Source: Canibacter sp052085365 (lineage in GTDB: Bacteria; Actinomycetota; Actinomycetes; Actinomycetales; Microbacteriaceae). Taken from it: 64,000 nucleotides of DNA. The notes under the pieces were generated by a model, which was not told the DNA's origin, searched no databases, and saw only the letters and a list, made by a program, of their open reading frames with translations. Every line of letters starts with the position of its first letter. Position 1 is the first letter of the stretch. Where the stretch lies: positions 124,001 to 188,000 of the forward strand of contig JBQDFP010000002.1 of NCBI GenBank assembly GCA_052085365.1, read 5' to 3'. Below, one piece after another: positions 16,967 to 25,556 of this stretch. Both the position numbers and the translations under genes were made by a program.

Positions 16967-17746
16967 ATGAACGCAACCGACTTGGGTCCAGACCGCCGTG
17001 AACGAATTCTTTTAGCGGTGCAGGACCGGGGCACGGTACGAGTGCGTGACCTGGCGGAAGCCCTCAATGTTTCGCTGATGACGGTTCGTCGCGACATTAA
17101 TATTCTCGCTGAAGAGGGAGCACTCGAACGCATTCACGGCGGCGCCCGTTTACGCGGCGGTCACGTGGCGGAAGAACCGTTGCCAAGCGTGAAAGGACTG
17201 CAGAACCCCGAAGCTAAACGGGCTATTGCAATTCTCGCAGCAGCGCAGATCCACCCCGGCGAAGTGGTAGGAATTGGCTCGGGCACCACAGCTCTCGCAT
17301 TTGCCCAAGAACTTGTAAAAACTTCAGACCTTACGATTGCTACGAACTCGGTTCCTGTTGCGCAAGTGTTTTGGAACGCCAGCAATGCCCGCGTTATTCT
17401 CACCGGCGGCGAAACAACTCGTTCTCAGGCGCTCGTCGGACCGATCGCGCTGAGCGCGCTGGAGCACCTGCACTTGGACACGGTGGTGCTTGGCACGCAC
17501 GGTCTCGATATCGAGGTTGGATTTACAACGCCGAACCTTCATGAAGCGCAGGTGAATCGTGTGCTTCTCGCGCAGGCAAAGCGCAGCATTGTGCTCGCCG
17601 ATGCAGATAAGTGGGGCGTGGTTGGTCTCACCACGTTTGCCGAACTATCTGATCTGGATGTTTTGGTCAGTGACGACGCGCTGCCAAAGAGTGCACGTGA
17701 AGCAATGCGTGAAGCGGGCGTCGAAGTTCTGATCGCGCAAGCGTAG
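16967..17746 (+). CDS. DeoR/GlpR-family sugar-responsive regulator
   Basis: A 259-residue regulator. The N-terminal DeoR winged helix is RERILLAVQDRGTVRVRDLAEALNVS and TVRRDINILAEEGALERIHGGA. The C-terminal DeoR sensor domain has GIGSGTTALAFAQEL and the VVLGTHGLDIEVGFTTPN segment, which binds phosphosugars in the family. It sits just upstream of, and parallel to, the hexose ABC transporter and phosphomannose isomerase genes. I infer that it represses them until a sugar phosphate accumulates. Confidence 0.92.
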   Translation: MNATDLGPDRRERILLAVQDRGTVRVRDLAEALNVSLMTVRRDINILAEEGALERIHGGARLRGGHVAEEPLPSVKGLQNPEAKRAIAILAAAQIHPGEVVGIGSGTTALAFAQELVKTSDLTIATNSVPVAQVFWNASNARVILTGGETTRSQALVGPIALSALEHLHLDTVVLGTHGLDIEVGFTTPNLHEAQVNRVLLAQAKRSIVLADADKWGVVGLTTFAELSDLDVLVSDDALPKSAREAMREAGVEVLIAQA

Positions 17747-17995
17747 TCGGACCGGCAATCTGCCAAATTTGGTGACGAACTGACTCGACTTTTTATTGTC
17801 GGTGTGGACGGTAAAAAGCCCTGGTGAAACCCAGAATTTCTGCGTATGACATACCGATCGTCGCACTGTCCATGTCGCGATAAAGTAACAATATCGAACA
17901 CTTTCAACCCGAAAGGCACGTAAATGTGGCACAATTCCAGTGTGGCCGAGTCTGGAACGTACTGACTGCAGGCCTCCATTTTCAAAGGAGAAGTG
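17747..17995 (+). promoter_or_regulatory. Promoter region of the hexose ABC transporter operon
   Basis: These 249 bp separate deoR from the binding-protein gene and are AT-richer than the flanks. No gene is evident. AAAGGAG (17984-17990) is the ribosome-binding site for the ATG at 17996. I could not identify a clear DeoR operator by eye. Confidence 0.4.
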
Positions 17996-19294
17996 ATGGT
18001 AGCCCGTAAAAAACTACTTGGCATCGGTGTTGCGATGCTGTCGGTCGCCGCGCTGGTTGGTTGCTCAAGCGGAAGCTCGGGTGACGGCGGAAGCGGTGAT
18101 TCGGCGAAAGACGTCGAAGTGTTCACCTGGTGGGCACAAGGCTCAGAGAAAGCTGGTCTCGAGGCGCTCGAAGACGTCTTTGCCGAGCAGCACTCAGAGT
18201 TCACCTTCGTGAACGGTTCAGTCGCTGGTGGCGCTGGTTCAGCCGCGAAGGACCTCCTGCAGAGCCGTCTGCAGACTGATAATCCGCCAGACTCATTCCA
18301 GGCACACGCCGGTGCTGAGCTCGCTGACTATATCTCAGCGGGACAGCTTGAAGACGTGTCAGATCTCTACGAAGAGTATGGCCTGAACGACGCCTTCCCC
18401 TCAGACCTCGTTGATCTTCTGACAGTTGACGGAAAGATCTACTCGGTTCCCTCAAACATTCACCGTTCAAACGTGGTGTGGGCAAACTCGCACGTGCTTG
18501 AAGATGCTGGCATCGACGCGAGCACCCAGCCTGCAGACTTTGATGAGTGGATCGATCAGCTCGACAAAGTACAGGCTGCAGGCCTGACCCCACTGTCTGT
18601 CGGTCAGGTGTGGACCCAAGTGAACCTGCTTGAAGCAGTGCTCATGTCAGAACTCGGAGCTGATGGCTACAACGGTCTCTTCGACGGGACAACCGACTGG
18701 AACGGCGCTGACGTGAAGAAAGGCCTCCAGAACTTCGAGAAGCTCATGAGTTACACCAACCAGGACCGAGACGGTTTGGACTGGCCAGAAGCTACCCAGA
18801 TGGTGATTGACGGCAATGCCGCATACAACGTTATGGGCGACTGGGCAGTTGCAGCCTTCCAGCAGGCAGACCAGAAAGACGGTGAAGACTTCACCTACTT
18901 CGAGGTTCCACAGGCTCCCGGTAACGACGACAAAATCTTCGGATTCCTTGCTGACTCGTTCACCCTGCCAGTTGGTGCCGGCAACGTAGACGGTTCAAAG
19001 GCTTGGCTCGACACGATTAGCTCGATTGAGGGCCAGGAAGCGTTTAACCTCGCGAAGGGTTCGATCCCTGCTCGTACAGATACTGACAACTCTCAGTTCC
19101 CGGAATACCAGCAGACCGCGCTGAAGTCATTTGCTGAAGACAAGATTGCTCCCTCAATCGCTCACGGTGCGGCAACCTCTGTCGCATGGTTGAACGCAAT
19201 CTCTGACTCAACCAGCCAGTTCACCTCTGGTGCAATTGACGTCGACGCGTACCAGACCGCTTTGGCTGACGCAGCAGAGCAGTACACCGAATAA
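17996..19294 (+). CDS. Sugar ABC transporter substrate-binding lipoprotein (glucose/mannose type)
   Basis: A 432-residue lipoprotein. The signal is MVARKKLLGIGVAMLSVAALVGC, with the lipidated cysteine in LVGC, followed by a flexible Ser/Gly/Asp linker. The mature protein, beginning VEVFTWWAQGSEKAGLEAL and with GGAGSAAKDLLQSRL, PPDSFQAHAG and YSVPSNIHRSNVVW, strongly recalls the Thermus thermophilus glucose/mannose-binding protein as I remember it, so glucose, mannose or galactose is the likely ligand. It leads a CUT1 importer operon with two permeases and no ATPase; a shared MsiK-type ATPase elsewhere is likely. Neighbouring phosphomannose isomerase and Leloir genes fit a hexose role. Confidence 0.93.
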   Translation: MVARKKLLGIGVAMLSVAALVGCSSGSSGDGGSGDSAKDVEVFTWWAQGSEKAGLEALEDVFAEQHSEFTFVNGSVAGGAGSAAKDLLQSRLQTDNPPDSFQAHAGAELADYISAGQLEDVSDLYEEYGLNDAFPSDLVDLLTVDGKIYSVPSNIHRSNVVWANSHVLEDAGIDASTQPADFDEWIDQLDKVQAAGLTPLSVGQVWTQVNLLEAVLMSELGADGYNGLFDGTTDWNGADVKKGLQNFEKLMSYTNQDRDGLDWPEATQMVIDGNAAYNVMGDWAVAAFQQADQKDGEDFTYFEVPQAPGNDDKIFGFLADSFTLPVGAGNVDGSKAWLDTISSIEGQEAFNLAKGSIPARTDTDNSQFPEYQQTALKSFAEDKIAPSIAHGAATSVAWLNAISDSTSQFTSGAIDVDAYQTALADAAEQYTE

Positions 19295-19302
19295 ATACCA
19301 CG

Positions 19303-19340
19303 CCTCAAGACCCCATCGAAACACCGGTGGGGTCTTGAGG
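19303..19340 (+). terminator. Intercistronic hairpin after the binding-protein gene
   Basis: A perfect 13-bp stem, CCTCAAGACCCCA (19303-19315) with TGGGGTCTTGAGG (19328-19340), and a 12-nt loop. No U-run follows. Located between binding protein and permease, it probably protects the upstream message from 3' decay or partly terminates, giving excess binding protein over permease. Confidence 0.75.
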
Positions 19341-19361
19341 GGTCACTGCGAAGGAATTTGC

Positions 19362-20252
19362 ATGCGAAAATACACAGCACCGCTGCTGATGGTTGCGCCC
19401 TCACTGATTTTGGTGGGGCTGTTTGTCTATGTTCTGATTGGCCAGAACTTCTGGACGTCGATGACAGACAACCACAATGCAGCCCAAGCAACCGGGGTCC
19501 AGCCGAGTAAGTTCGTTGGTTTTGAGAACTACATCAACCTGTTTACCGACAAAGCGTTCCAGCACTCGCTGATCAACCTGGTGCTGTTTACGGTCGTATT
19601 CCTCGCAGGCGCAATGATCGTCGGCTTTATTTGGGCCTGGCTGCTTGAACGCCCCATTAAGGGCGGCGGCATTTTCCAGACCGTGTATCTCTTCCCGATG
19701 GCGGTATCATTCGTTGCCTCGGGTGTTGTCTGGCGTTGGCTGCTGAACTCGAACCAAGGCGAGCAAGCAAGCGGTCTCAACCGATTGTTCCAAATGGTGG
19801 GCCTGGACTTCCTGCAAAACCCGTGGTGGAACAACATCACCTTCGGTATCGCCGCAATCGCACTTCCCGCAGTCTGGCAGCTCTCCGGATATGTGATGGC
19901 GCTCTTCCTTGCGGGCTTCCGCGGGATTCCTGACGAACTGCGTGAGGCAGCGCGTGTCGACGGCGCGAGCGAATGGCAGGTATACCGCCACGTGATCTTC
20001 CCAGAACTCACCCCCGTCGTAATGAGCGCGCTCGTGATCATCGGTCACATGTCGCTCAAATCATTCGACTTGATTATGTCGATCTCGAAAGCATCGAACT
20101 ACCAAACCAAGATTCCCGCGGTCGATATGTACGTGTTCAAGTCGAGCTTCGACTACGCGAATGCTGCAGCAGTCGGCACAATCCTGCTTGTGATTGTCGC
20201 CGTGCTCATCGTCCCCTATCTGATCCAGCAGCACCGGGAGCGTAAAGCATGA
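19362..20252 (+). CDS. Sugar ABC transporter permease 1 (CUT1)
   Basis: A 296-residue inner-membrane permease with six predicted helices. The coupling motif for the ATPase is DELREAARVDGASEWQVYRHVIFPEL, the EAA loop of the binding-protein-dependent MalF/UgpA class. It forms the channel with the next permease. Start: ATG 19362 has GAAGGA upstream; an earlier in-frame codon at 19230 would overlap the binding-protein gene and the hairpin and is rejected. It overlaps the next gene by 4 bp. Confidence 0.93.
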   Translation: MRKYTAPLLMVAPSLILVGLFVYVLIGQNFWTSMTDNHNAAQATGVQPSKFVGFENYINLFTDKAFQHSLINLVLFTVVFLAGAMIVGFIWAWLLERPIKGGGIFQTVYLFPMAVSFVASGVVWRWLLNSNQGEQASGLNRLFQMVGLDFLQNPWWNNITFGIAAIALPAVWQLSGYVMALFLAGFRGIPDELREAARVDGASEWQVYRHVIFPELTPVVMSALVIIGHMSLKSFDLIMSISKASNYQTKIPAVDMYVFKSSFDYANAAAVGTILLVIVAVLIVPYLIQQHRERKA

Positions 20253-21136
20253 CTGAAACAGCAGCACTCATCACAAACGGTAAAACTGTTCCTGAGCCGA
20301 GCGTTGGCAACGCGAGAAAGAAAACCTTCAATCGCGGAGTTCGCTACGCACTGCTGCTCGTTGGACTCATTTTTGTTCTCATTCCCGCATATGTCCTCTT
20401 CGTGACAAGCTTTAAAGGCCTCGGCGATGCAACGGCAGACAACGCCTGGTCGCTGCCCACCACGTGGACGACCGAAAACTGGCAGCAAGCTTGGCAAGCA
20501 CTTGCTCCGTCACTCGGACGCACACTCAGCATGGTGATTCCGGCAACAATTCTGTCATCGATTCTCGGCTGCTTGAACGGGTTCGTGCTCTCCAGATGGC
20601 GCTTCCCCGGCGCTGACATTGTCTTTACGCTGATTCTGTTCGGTATGTTCCTGCCGTACCAGGCCGTGATTATTCCGCTCGTGAATCTCATGCTCGATAT
20701 CGGGGTTCCCAACGGTGTTCCGTCACTGATCGTGCTGCACGTCGCATACGGTTTGCCGATCACGACACTAATTTTTAGAAACTATTTCGAAAGTGTTCCA
20801 CACGAGCTGATGGAATCCGCACGAGTCGATGGGGCTGGCATGCTGCGCACCTTCTGGAGCGTGGCGCTCCCGATCGCGATTCCCGGCTTTGTTGTGGTGA
20901 TCATCTGGCAGTTCACATCCGCATGGAACGACTTCCTGTTTGCAGTGTTCTTCGCAACCCCGGTAAACGGGCCGGTGACGCTCGCATTGAATAACCTCGC
21001 TAACGGGGCACTGCTCACGAACTACGGAGTTTCAATGTCGGGTGCGCTTCTCGCGTCACTGCCGACTGTGCTCGTGTACATCATTCTGTCGCGCTACTTC
21101 ATTGCCGGTCTCATGTCCGGTTCGGTGAAGGGCTAA
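20249..21136 (+). CDS. Sugar ABC transporter permease 2 (CUT1)
   Basis: A 295-residue inner-membrane permease of the MalG/UgpE class with six helices. An N-terminal cytoplasmic tail of about 30 residues precedes the first helix. The EAA loop is HELMESARVDGAGMLRTFWSVALP. It overlaps permease 1 by ATGA and is followed 4 nt later by the phosphomannose isomerase gene. Together with the binding protein it makes a hexose importer energised by an ATPase not encoded in this window. Confidence 0.93.
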   Translation: MTETAALITNGKTVPEPSVGNARKKTFNRGVRYALLLVGLIFVLIPAYVLFVTSFKGLGDATADNAWSLPTTWTTENWQQAWQALAPSLGRTLSMVIPATILSSILGCLNGFVLSRWRFPGADIVFTLILFGMFLPYQAVIIPLVNLMLDIGVPNGVPSLIVLHVAYGLPITTLIFRNYFESVPHELMESARVDGAGMLRTFWSVALPIAIPGFVVVIIWQFTSAWNDFLFAVFFATPVNGPVTLALNNLANGALLTNYGVSMSGALLASLPTVLVYIILSRYFIAGLMSGSVKG

Positions 21137-21140
21137 CTTG

Positions 21141-22196
21141 ATGCGCGCACAACCCCAGCGTCTTCCCGCGCGTCCCATTTCTCACTACTACCGGGGTGGC
21201 GCGAACATTGCGAAGTTAAGGCACATCACCCTGGAGAATGACCACCAGCCAGAAGAATGGATCGGATCGACCGTTGCCCGCTTTGATGACGAGGTGACAG
21301 GTCAGTCGGTTCTTGAAGACGGGACGTTCTTACGCGATGCCGTCGCCGCAAACTCGACCGCTTGGACTGGGCAGAAACATACCGGCAGTGATGTTGGCGT
21401 GCTTGTAAAACTGCTTGATGCAGCGCAGCGGCTACCGGTGCATGTGCACCCGGACCGTCAGTTCGCCGCGAGCCACCTCGACTGCCCGTACGGCAAGTCA
21501 GAGGCGTGGTACGTGCTTGCGGCAGAACCGGGAAGCGCGGTGTACGTCGGATGGTGCGACGATGTTGACCCGGAAGAGCTTGCAAGCAAGCGTGACGAGC
21601 AAGACAGCGAATGGCTGCTGACTCGCATGAACCGTATCGAAGCGAAACCAGGCATAGGCGTGTTTGTTCCTGCAGGGACAGTGCACGCAATTGGTGCGGG
21701 CGTGTTCGTGCTCGAAGTGCAAGAACCCACGGACTTCTCGATTCTGCTGGAGTGGTCAGTTACGACTTCTAGCCGTGACGAATCACACCTTGATCTTGGT
21801 TTTGATCAGGCGATGGGCGCGGTCTCCCACCGTGCGACGAGCCAGGCTGAACTGGGCCGCATCACCACACACAATGCGCGACTAACGGACACCGGGTCGC
21901 AGTCACTGTATGCCACTGAAGCGGATGACTTCTTCGTGCTGCGTGAGCTTTACGCCGCGCACGGTGACCGCGTCAGTGCCGGCACAGCCTGCTACTCAGT
22001 TGTGGTGATTGAAGGTGGATCAGGCCTGCTTGAAAGTGTTGACCGTGAAAGCGAGCACCCTGCGGTGCAGGTTACTGCCGGCGAAGCATGGGTTGTACCG
22101 TACGAGTTCGGCGAGTTTACTCTGATTGCCGAGGATGATGCAGACATACGTGCTCTCGTGGCAACTGCCGGGTCGACCTGGCCGCCACAGAACTAG
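21141..22196 (+). CDS. Mannose-6-phosphate isomerase-like protein, class I
   Basis: A 351-residue cupin-fold enzyme of the phosphomannose isomerase class I family, which interconverts mannose-6-phosphate and fructose-6-phosphate with zinc. Visible zinc-ligand motifs are PVHVHPDRQFA, KSEAWYVL and VPAGTVHAIGAGVFVLEVQEPTDFSILLEW. The C-terminal part is a second cupin-like domain. Starting at ATG 21141 rather than the TTG just before it gives a 4-nt gap from permease 2; the operon position indicates that the imported sugar is mannose or a related hexose. Substrate is inferred. Confidence 0.82.
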   Translation: MRAQPQRLPARPISHYYRGGANIAKLRHITLENDHQPEEWIGSTVARFDDEVTGQSVLEDGTFLRDAVAANSTAWTGQKHTGSDVGVLVKLLDAAQRLPVHVHPDRQFAASHLDCPYGKSEAWYVLAAEPGSAVYVGWCDDVDPEELASKRDEQDSEWLLTRMNRIEAKPGIGVFVPAGTVHAIGAGVFVLEVQEPTDFSILLEWSVTTSSRDESHLDLGFDQAMGAVSHRATSQAELGRITTHNARLTDTGSQSLYATEADDFFVLRELYAAHGDRVSAGTACYSVVVIEGGSGLLESVDRESEHPAVQVTAGEAWVVPYEFGEFTLIAEDDADIRALVATAGSTWPPQN

Positions 22197-22205
22197 CCAT
22201 AACGC

Positions 22206-24494
22206 TTAGCGGTCGCGGGCAGCGCCTCGGTCAGCAACCACTGGGAACATTTCTGGCTCGGGGTGGCCAGCAGCGACGACCTGCTCTTTTACTGCGGCAG
22301 CGATGCGATCTACGTCGCTGACACGAATCAGTGCGACAGCAGCACCGCCAAACCCGCCTCCGGTCATACGTGCGCCGAGCGCACCGGCACCAATCGCTGC
22401 CTCGACAGCAGCATCGATCGCGGGGGTGGAGTTCTGAAAATCATCACGTTGACTATAGTGCCCAGCGGTTAATAGCGGGCCGATCTCCTCTGGCCGACCA
22501 TCGTCTAAGAGTTTCGCGACTTCGTGTGTGCGTGCGCTGTCAGTGACGATATGGCGTGCCCTGCGAAACAGCGGTTCAGTAAGACCGTCCGGACGCGCAT
22601 CTATCGCAGGTAGGTCTGTGGGGGAGAGCTCGCCGAGTTTCGTCACACCAAGCAGGCGTGCGGCTTCTGTGCATTCTTCACGACGCACTCGATAGTCACC
22701 TGTTGCGTGAGAGTGTCGCTGCATGGAATCAATCACCAGCAGTTCAAGTCCGGCTTCTGTGAACCTGAGCGGAATACTGCGTGGCGGAGTGTGCCCGTCA
22801 AACTCGAGAAGCACCCCGTGATCACGTGATCCTAACAAGATCGCTGACTGATCAAGCGTGCCGGTGGGAGAGCCCACCACTTCGTGTTCGACACGATGGG
22901 TCAACTCGATGAGGTCTTGTCTGCTCGCGTTGACTCCCCACAGATCTACCAGGGCAAGGGCAGCGGCGCATTCGAGCGCATGTGAACTTGAGACGCCCAC
23001 CCCAACCGGGATGGTGCTGGTGATCACCGCATCAAAACCGATGAGCCGGTCCTCGCGCACCTGCTCAGAGAGGATCCGAGCGACTCCCAAAACATAGGCC
23101 GACCAGCCGTCGATCGTGCCGGTTGTGAGCACGTCGTCAAGGGACACCTGAATGCTTTCGTCGCTGAACGAACTCGTGAGACGAATAGTACGGTCCCTGC
23201 GCAATTTCATCGCAATACGCGTACGTCGATCAATCGCGAGTGGCAGCGCCGCGCCACCGTTGTAGTCAACATGTTCACCGATGAGGTTCACTCGGCCAGG
23301 CGCGCTCCACACCCCATCGGGATCGTCACCGTACGCGTGCTGAAACTGTGTCACCGTGTCAGCCGTTTCAACAGTTACCGGAGTGATGCGAGTGAGCGCG
23401 TCACGCAGTTGTGCCGCACTTGTCTCGGGGGCGACATCGCTGATCCACCCACCCATCGCAGATTCGCTGCCAGCCAAAAACTTCAGCTTCGTAGCCGAAC
23501 GACGTGGACTCGTAATGCGCCAGTGGAGGCGAACGGTGTCGTGATGCGAATGCACCGGTGCCTGCATCCAGGCAGCTATATATGGCAACTCCGTGCCATA
23601 GAGCGCATCAAGTGCTCGCGTGAGTCGCAGTGTCATGATCGACAGCTCGTCGCGCTCAGCGGACGTCGTTTCGCTTAAGTCAGGAATCTGCCGATGTGGC
23701 ATGAGATGTATCTCGACAGGCCAACGCGCTGCGTACGGAACATACGCGGTGAAGTACTCGCCCGATAGAATTTCGCGCTCGCCGCCACGCTCGGACGCGA
23801 GGATGTCGGCAAAGAGGGTGGGGCCGTATTCGTCGACGCGGGTGCAGATTCGCTGCATGGTCGGGGGCACATACGGGTACCCATAGATTTGGCCGTGTGG
23901 ATGCCCGAGCGTCACCCCAATATCGGTGCCGCGGTTCTCGAACGGAAACACCTGTTCAATTCCGGGGAGCTGTTGCAGTTCAGCTGTTCGCTCGGCCCAT
24001 GCATCAATAATGACGCGTGCGCGCTGGGGTGTTTGTGTCGAGAATGACCCTTCAGATTCCGGACTAAAGCACACCACTTCACAGCGGCCAATTGCCGGGC
24101 GCGCAGCTCGAATGCTGGTGGGTTTTGTAATGGCTGCTGACGAGTCAGTGCTGTGGTCTAGGAGGTCCGGGCCAAATGATGGTGTTCGGTTTTCAAACAC
24201 GGCGACTTGGTAGTCGTCAGGAATTTCGCTCGGGTTTGATTCGCACTGCGGTGCGAGTGGATCAAGTTCTTTCGGCGGAAGGAATGTTCGATTTTGTCGC
24301 TTCGTTGCGATACTGATCCATTCACCGCTGAGCGCATCCCAGCGCATCTCGGCGGTTGCGGGGCGCTCGGGGAGTTCGCGTAGATCTGCTGATGGTTGGC
24401 GCTCTGGGCTGCCTGGTTCGTCAAAATAGATCAGGTCTCGACCGTCAGCGAGGCGCGCACGGGTGACCCGTGACGTCGACTCTGATTGAGACAT
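22206..24494 (-). CDS. galTK: Fused galactose-1-phosphate uridylyltransferase / galactokinase
   Basis: A 762-residue single polypeptide carrying two consecutive Leloir-pathway enzymes. Residues about 1-360 are GalT, with the HIT-like active site GHPHGQIYGYPYVPP (nucleophile His200) and the late APVHSHHDTVRLHW segment. Residues about 380-762 are GalK, a GHMP kinase with signature GRVNLIGEHVDYNGG (400-414), phosphate loop PVGVGVSSSHALE and C-terminal MTGGGFGGAAVAL. It therefore phosphorylates galactose and passes Gal-1-P to the uridylyl-transfer site on the same chain. The reading frame runs unbroken through a linker of about 20 residues. GAGGG precedes the ATG. It is cotranscribed with galM upstream; no galE is in view. 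Confidence 0.95.
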   Translation of the reverse strand: MSQSESTSRVTRARLADGRDLIYFDEPGSPERQPSADLRELPERPATAEMRWDALSGEWISIATKRQNRTFLPPKELDPLAPQCESNPSEIPDDYQVAVFENRTPSFGPDLLDHSTDSSAAITKPTSIRAARPAIGRCEVVCFSPESEGSFSTQTPQRARVIIDAWAERTAELQQLPGIEQVFPFENRGTDIGVTLGHPHGQIYGYPYVPPTMQRICTRVDEYGPTLFADILASERGGEREILSGEYFTAYVPYAARWPVEIHLMPHRQIPDLSETTSAERDELSIMTLRLTRALDALYGTELPYIAAWMQAPVHSHHDTVRLHWRITSPRRSATKLKFLAGSESAMGGWISDVAPETSAAQLRDALTRITPVTVETADTVTQFQHAYGDDPDGVWSAPGRVNLIGEHVDYNGGAALPLAIDRRTRIAMKLRRDRTIRLTSSFSDESIQVSLDDVLTTGTIDGWSAYVLGVARILSEQVREDRLIGFDAVITSTIPVGVGVSSSHALECAAALALVDLWGVNASRQDLIELTHRVEHEVVGSPTGTLDQSAILLGSRDHGVLLEFDGHTPPRSIPLRFTEAGLELLVIDSMQRHSHATGDYRVRREECTEAARLLGVTKLGELSPTDLPAIDARPDGLTEPLFRRARHIVTDSARTHEVAKLLDDGRPEEIGPLLTAGHYSQRDDFQNSTPAIDAAVEAAIGAGALGARMTGGGFGGAAVALIRVSDVDRIAAAVKEQVVAAGHPEPEMFPVVADRGAARDR

Positions 24495-24563
24495 ACAGCT
24501 ACCCTCGCGATCACTATCTACCTCGACGATAATCTATGTTCGGTATTGTGCGCAACTGTTCGC

Positions 24564-25532
24564 TTAGTGTTTCTTTTCGTTCTGGTGTGTCGTCACCGGG
24601 GCGATCGTCCATGATGCGGTGTGCGTTGCACCGGAAGCAAGCGCTACAAGGCCCGCTTCGGCACCTGCATGAAATGCGTCAGGCGCGCACGACATGGGCT
24701 CAACGGCAACCCCAGCACGGTGGCTGGCAATATGCGCAGGGGTATCGCGAGCATTGTCAGCGGTGTAGATCTGCACCCATCCGAGTTCTTCGCCCCAACT
24801 CATCGTGACACCCGAACCGTCGTCGGCCATAAGCTGTACCGCCGCGCGTTCGTGTTCGTCTCGGGTGAGCTCGGTGAATGCGTGATCAAGCTTCACATCA
24901 CCAATTTTTCGTGCCGTTCGAAAGTCGAAGCGGGCAGCGTCGTGTTCCACCGGCTGTAACGATTCGGGAATCAACCGGGGCTCAGACACGGTGAGCACCT
25001 TGCCTGCCGGCAGCGTAAGCGTCCAGTCATCAGCGCGCCCAGACCCTGCAATCAGATAGGGGTGTGGGCAGAGGCCGTACGGCACAGTTTCGCCGGACAG
25101 ATTGGTCGCAAGCACCTCCTGAGTGAGACCCTCGCCATCCAGGGTGAACGTCGTGTCGATGCGCAGCCTCCAGGGGTAGCCCGGCTGTGGTTCAATTACC
25201 GCCGATAGCTCTGCCACTGAATCGCTGTGTGAAACGATTTCAAAGTTCAGCCACGATGTTAAGCCGTGAATCGCGTGCCCGCGTGCGACTTCATTGAGCG
25301 GCAGCTGGTGTGATTTACCCGCCCACGAATATGACCCGTCAACAATACGGTTTGGCCACGGCGCGACTGTCGCACCGCGATGTGACGGACGTATTTCGTC
25401 GGCATCAAACGGCACAATAAGCGGCCGGCCAGCTGCGGTGAGTTCTCGCAGCGAAGCGCCAATAGTGGCGATGCTGGCACGCAATACACCGCTGCGTAAG
25501 TGGACCTGTTGACCTGAAACGGGATATGTCAC
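24564..25532 (-). CDS. galM: Aldose 1-epimerase (mutarotase)
   Basis: A 322-residue cytosolic mutarotase that interconverts alpha and beta anomers of galactose or glucose, feeding the alpha form to galactokinase. Seen: PNRIVDGSYSW, HAIHGLTSW (active-site His), LCPHPYLI (second His) and VAVEPMSCAPDAF, with the catalytic glutamate. Length is typical. GTG 25532 has AGTAGG upstream. It lies 69 bp ahead of galTK on the same strand and 24 bp after lplA, so lplA-galM-galTK may be one transcript, though lplA is functionally unrelated. Confidence 0.92.
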   Translation of the reverse strand: MTYPVSGQQVHLRSGVLRASIATIGASLRELTAAGRPLIVPFDADEIRPSHRGATVAPWPNRIVDGSYSWAGKSHQLPLNEVARGHAIHGLTSWLNFEIVSHSDSVAELSAVIEPQPGYPWRLRIDTTFTLDGEGLTQEVLATNLSGETVPYGLCPHPYLIAGSGRADDWTLTLPAGKVLTVSEPRLIPESLQPVEHDAARFDFRTARKIGDVKLDHAFTELTRDEHERAAVQLMADDGSGVTMSWGEELGWVQIYTADNARDTPAHIASHRAGVAVEPMSCAPDAFHAGAEAGLVALASGATHTASWTIAPVTTHQNEKKH

Positions 25533-25556
25533 TGTGCGCCTACTTTCTGAGCGTCA

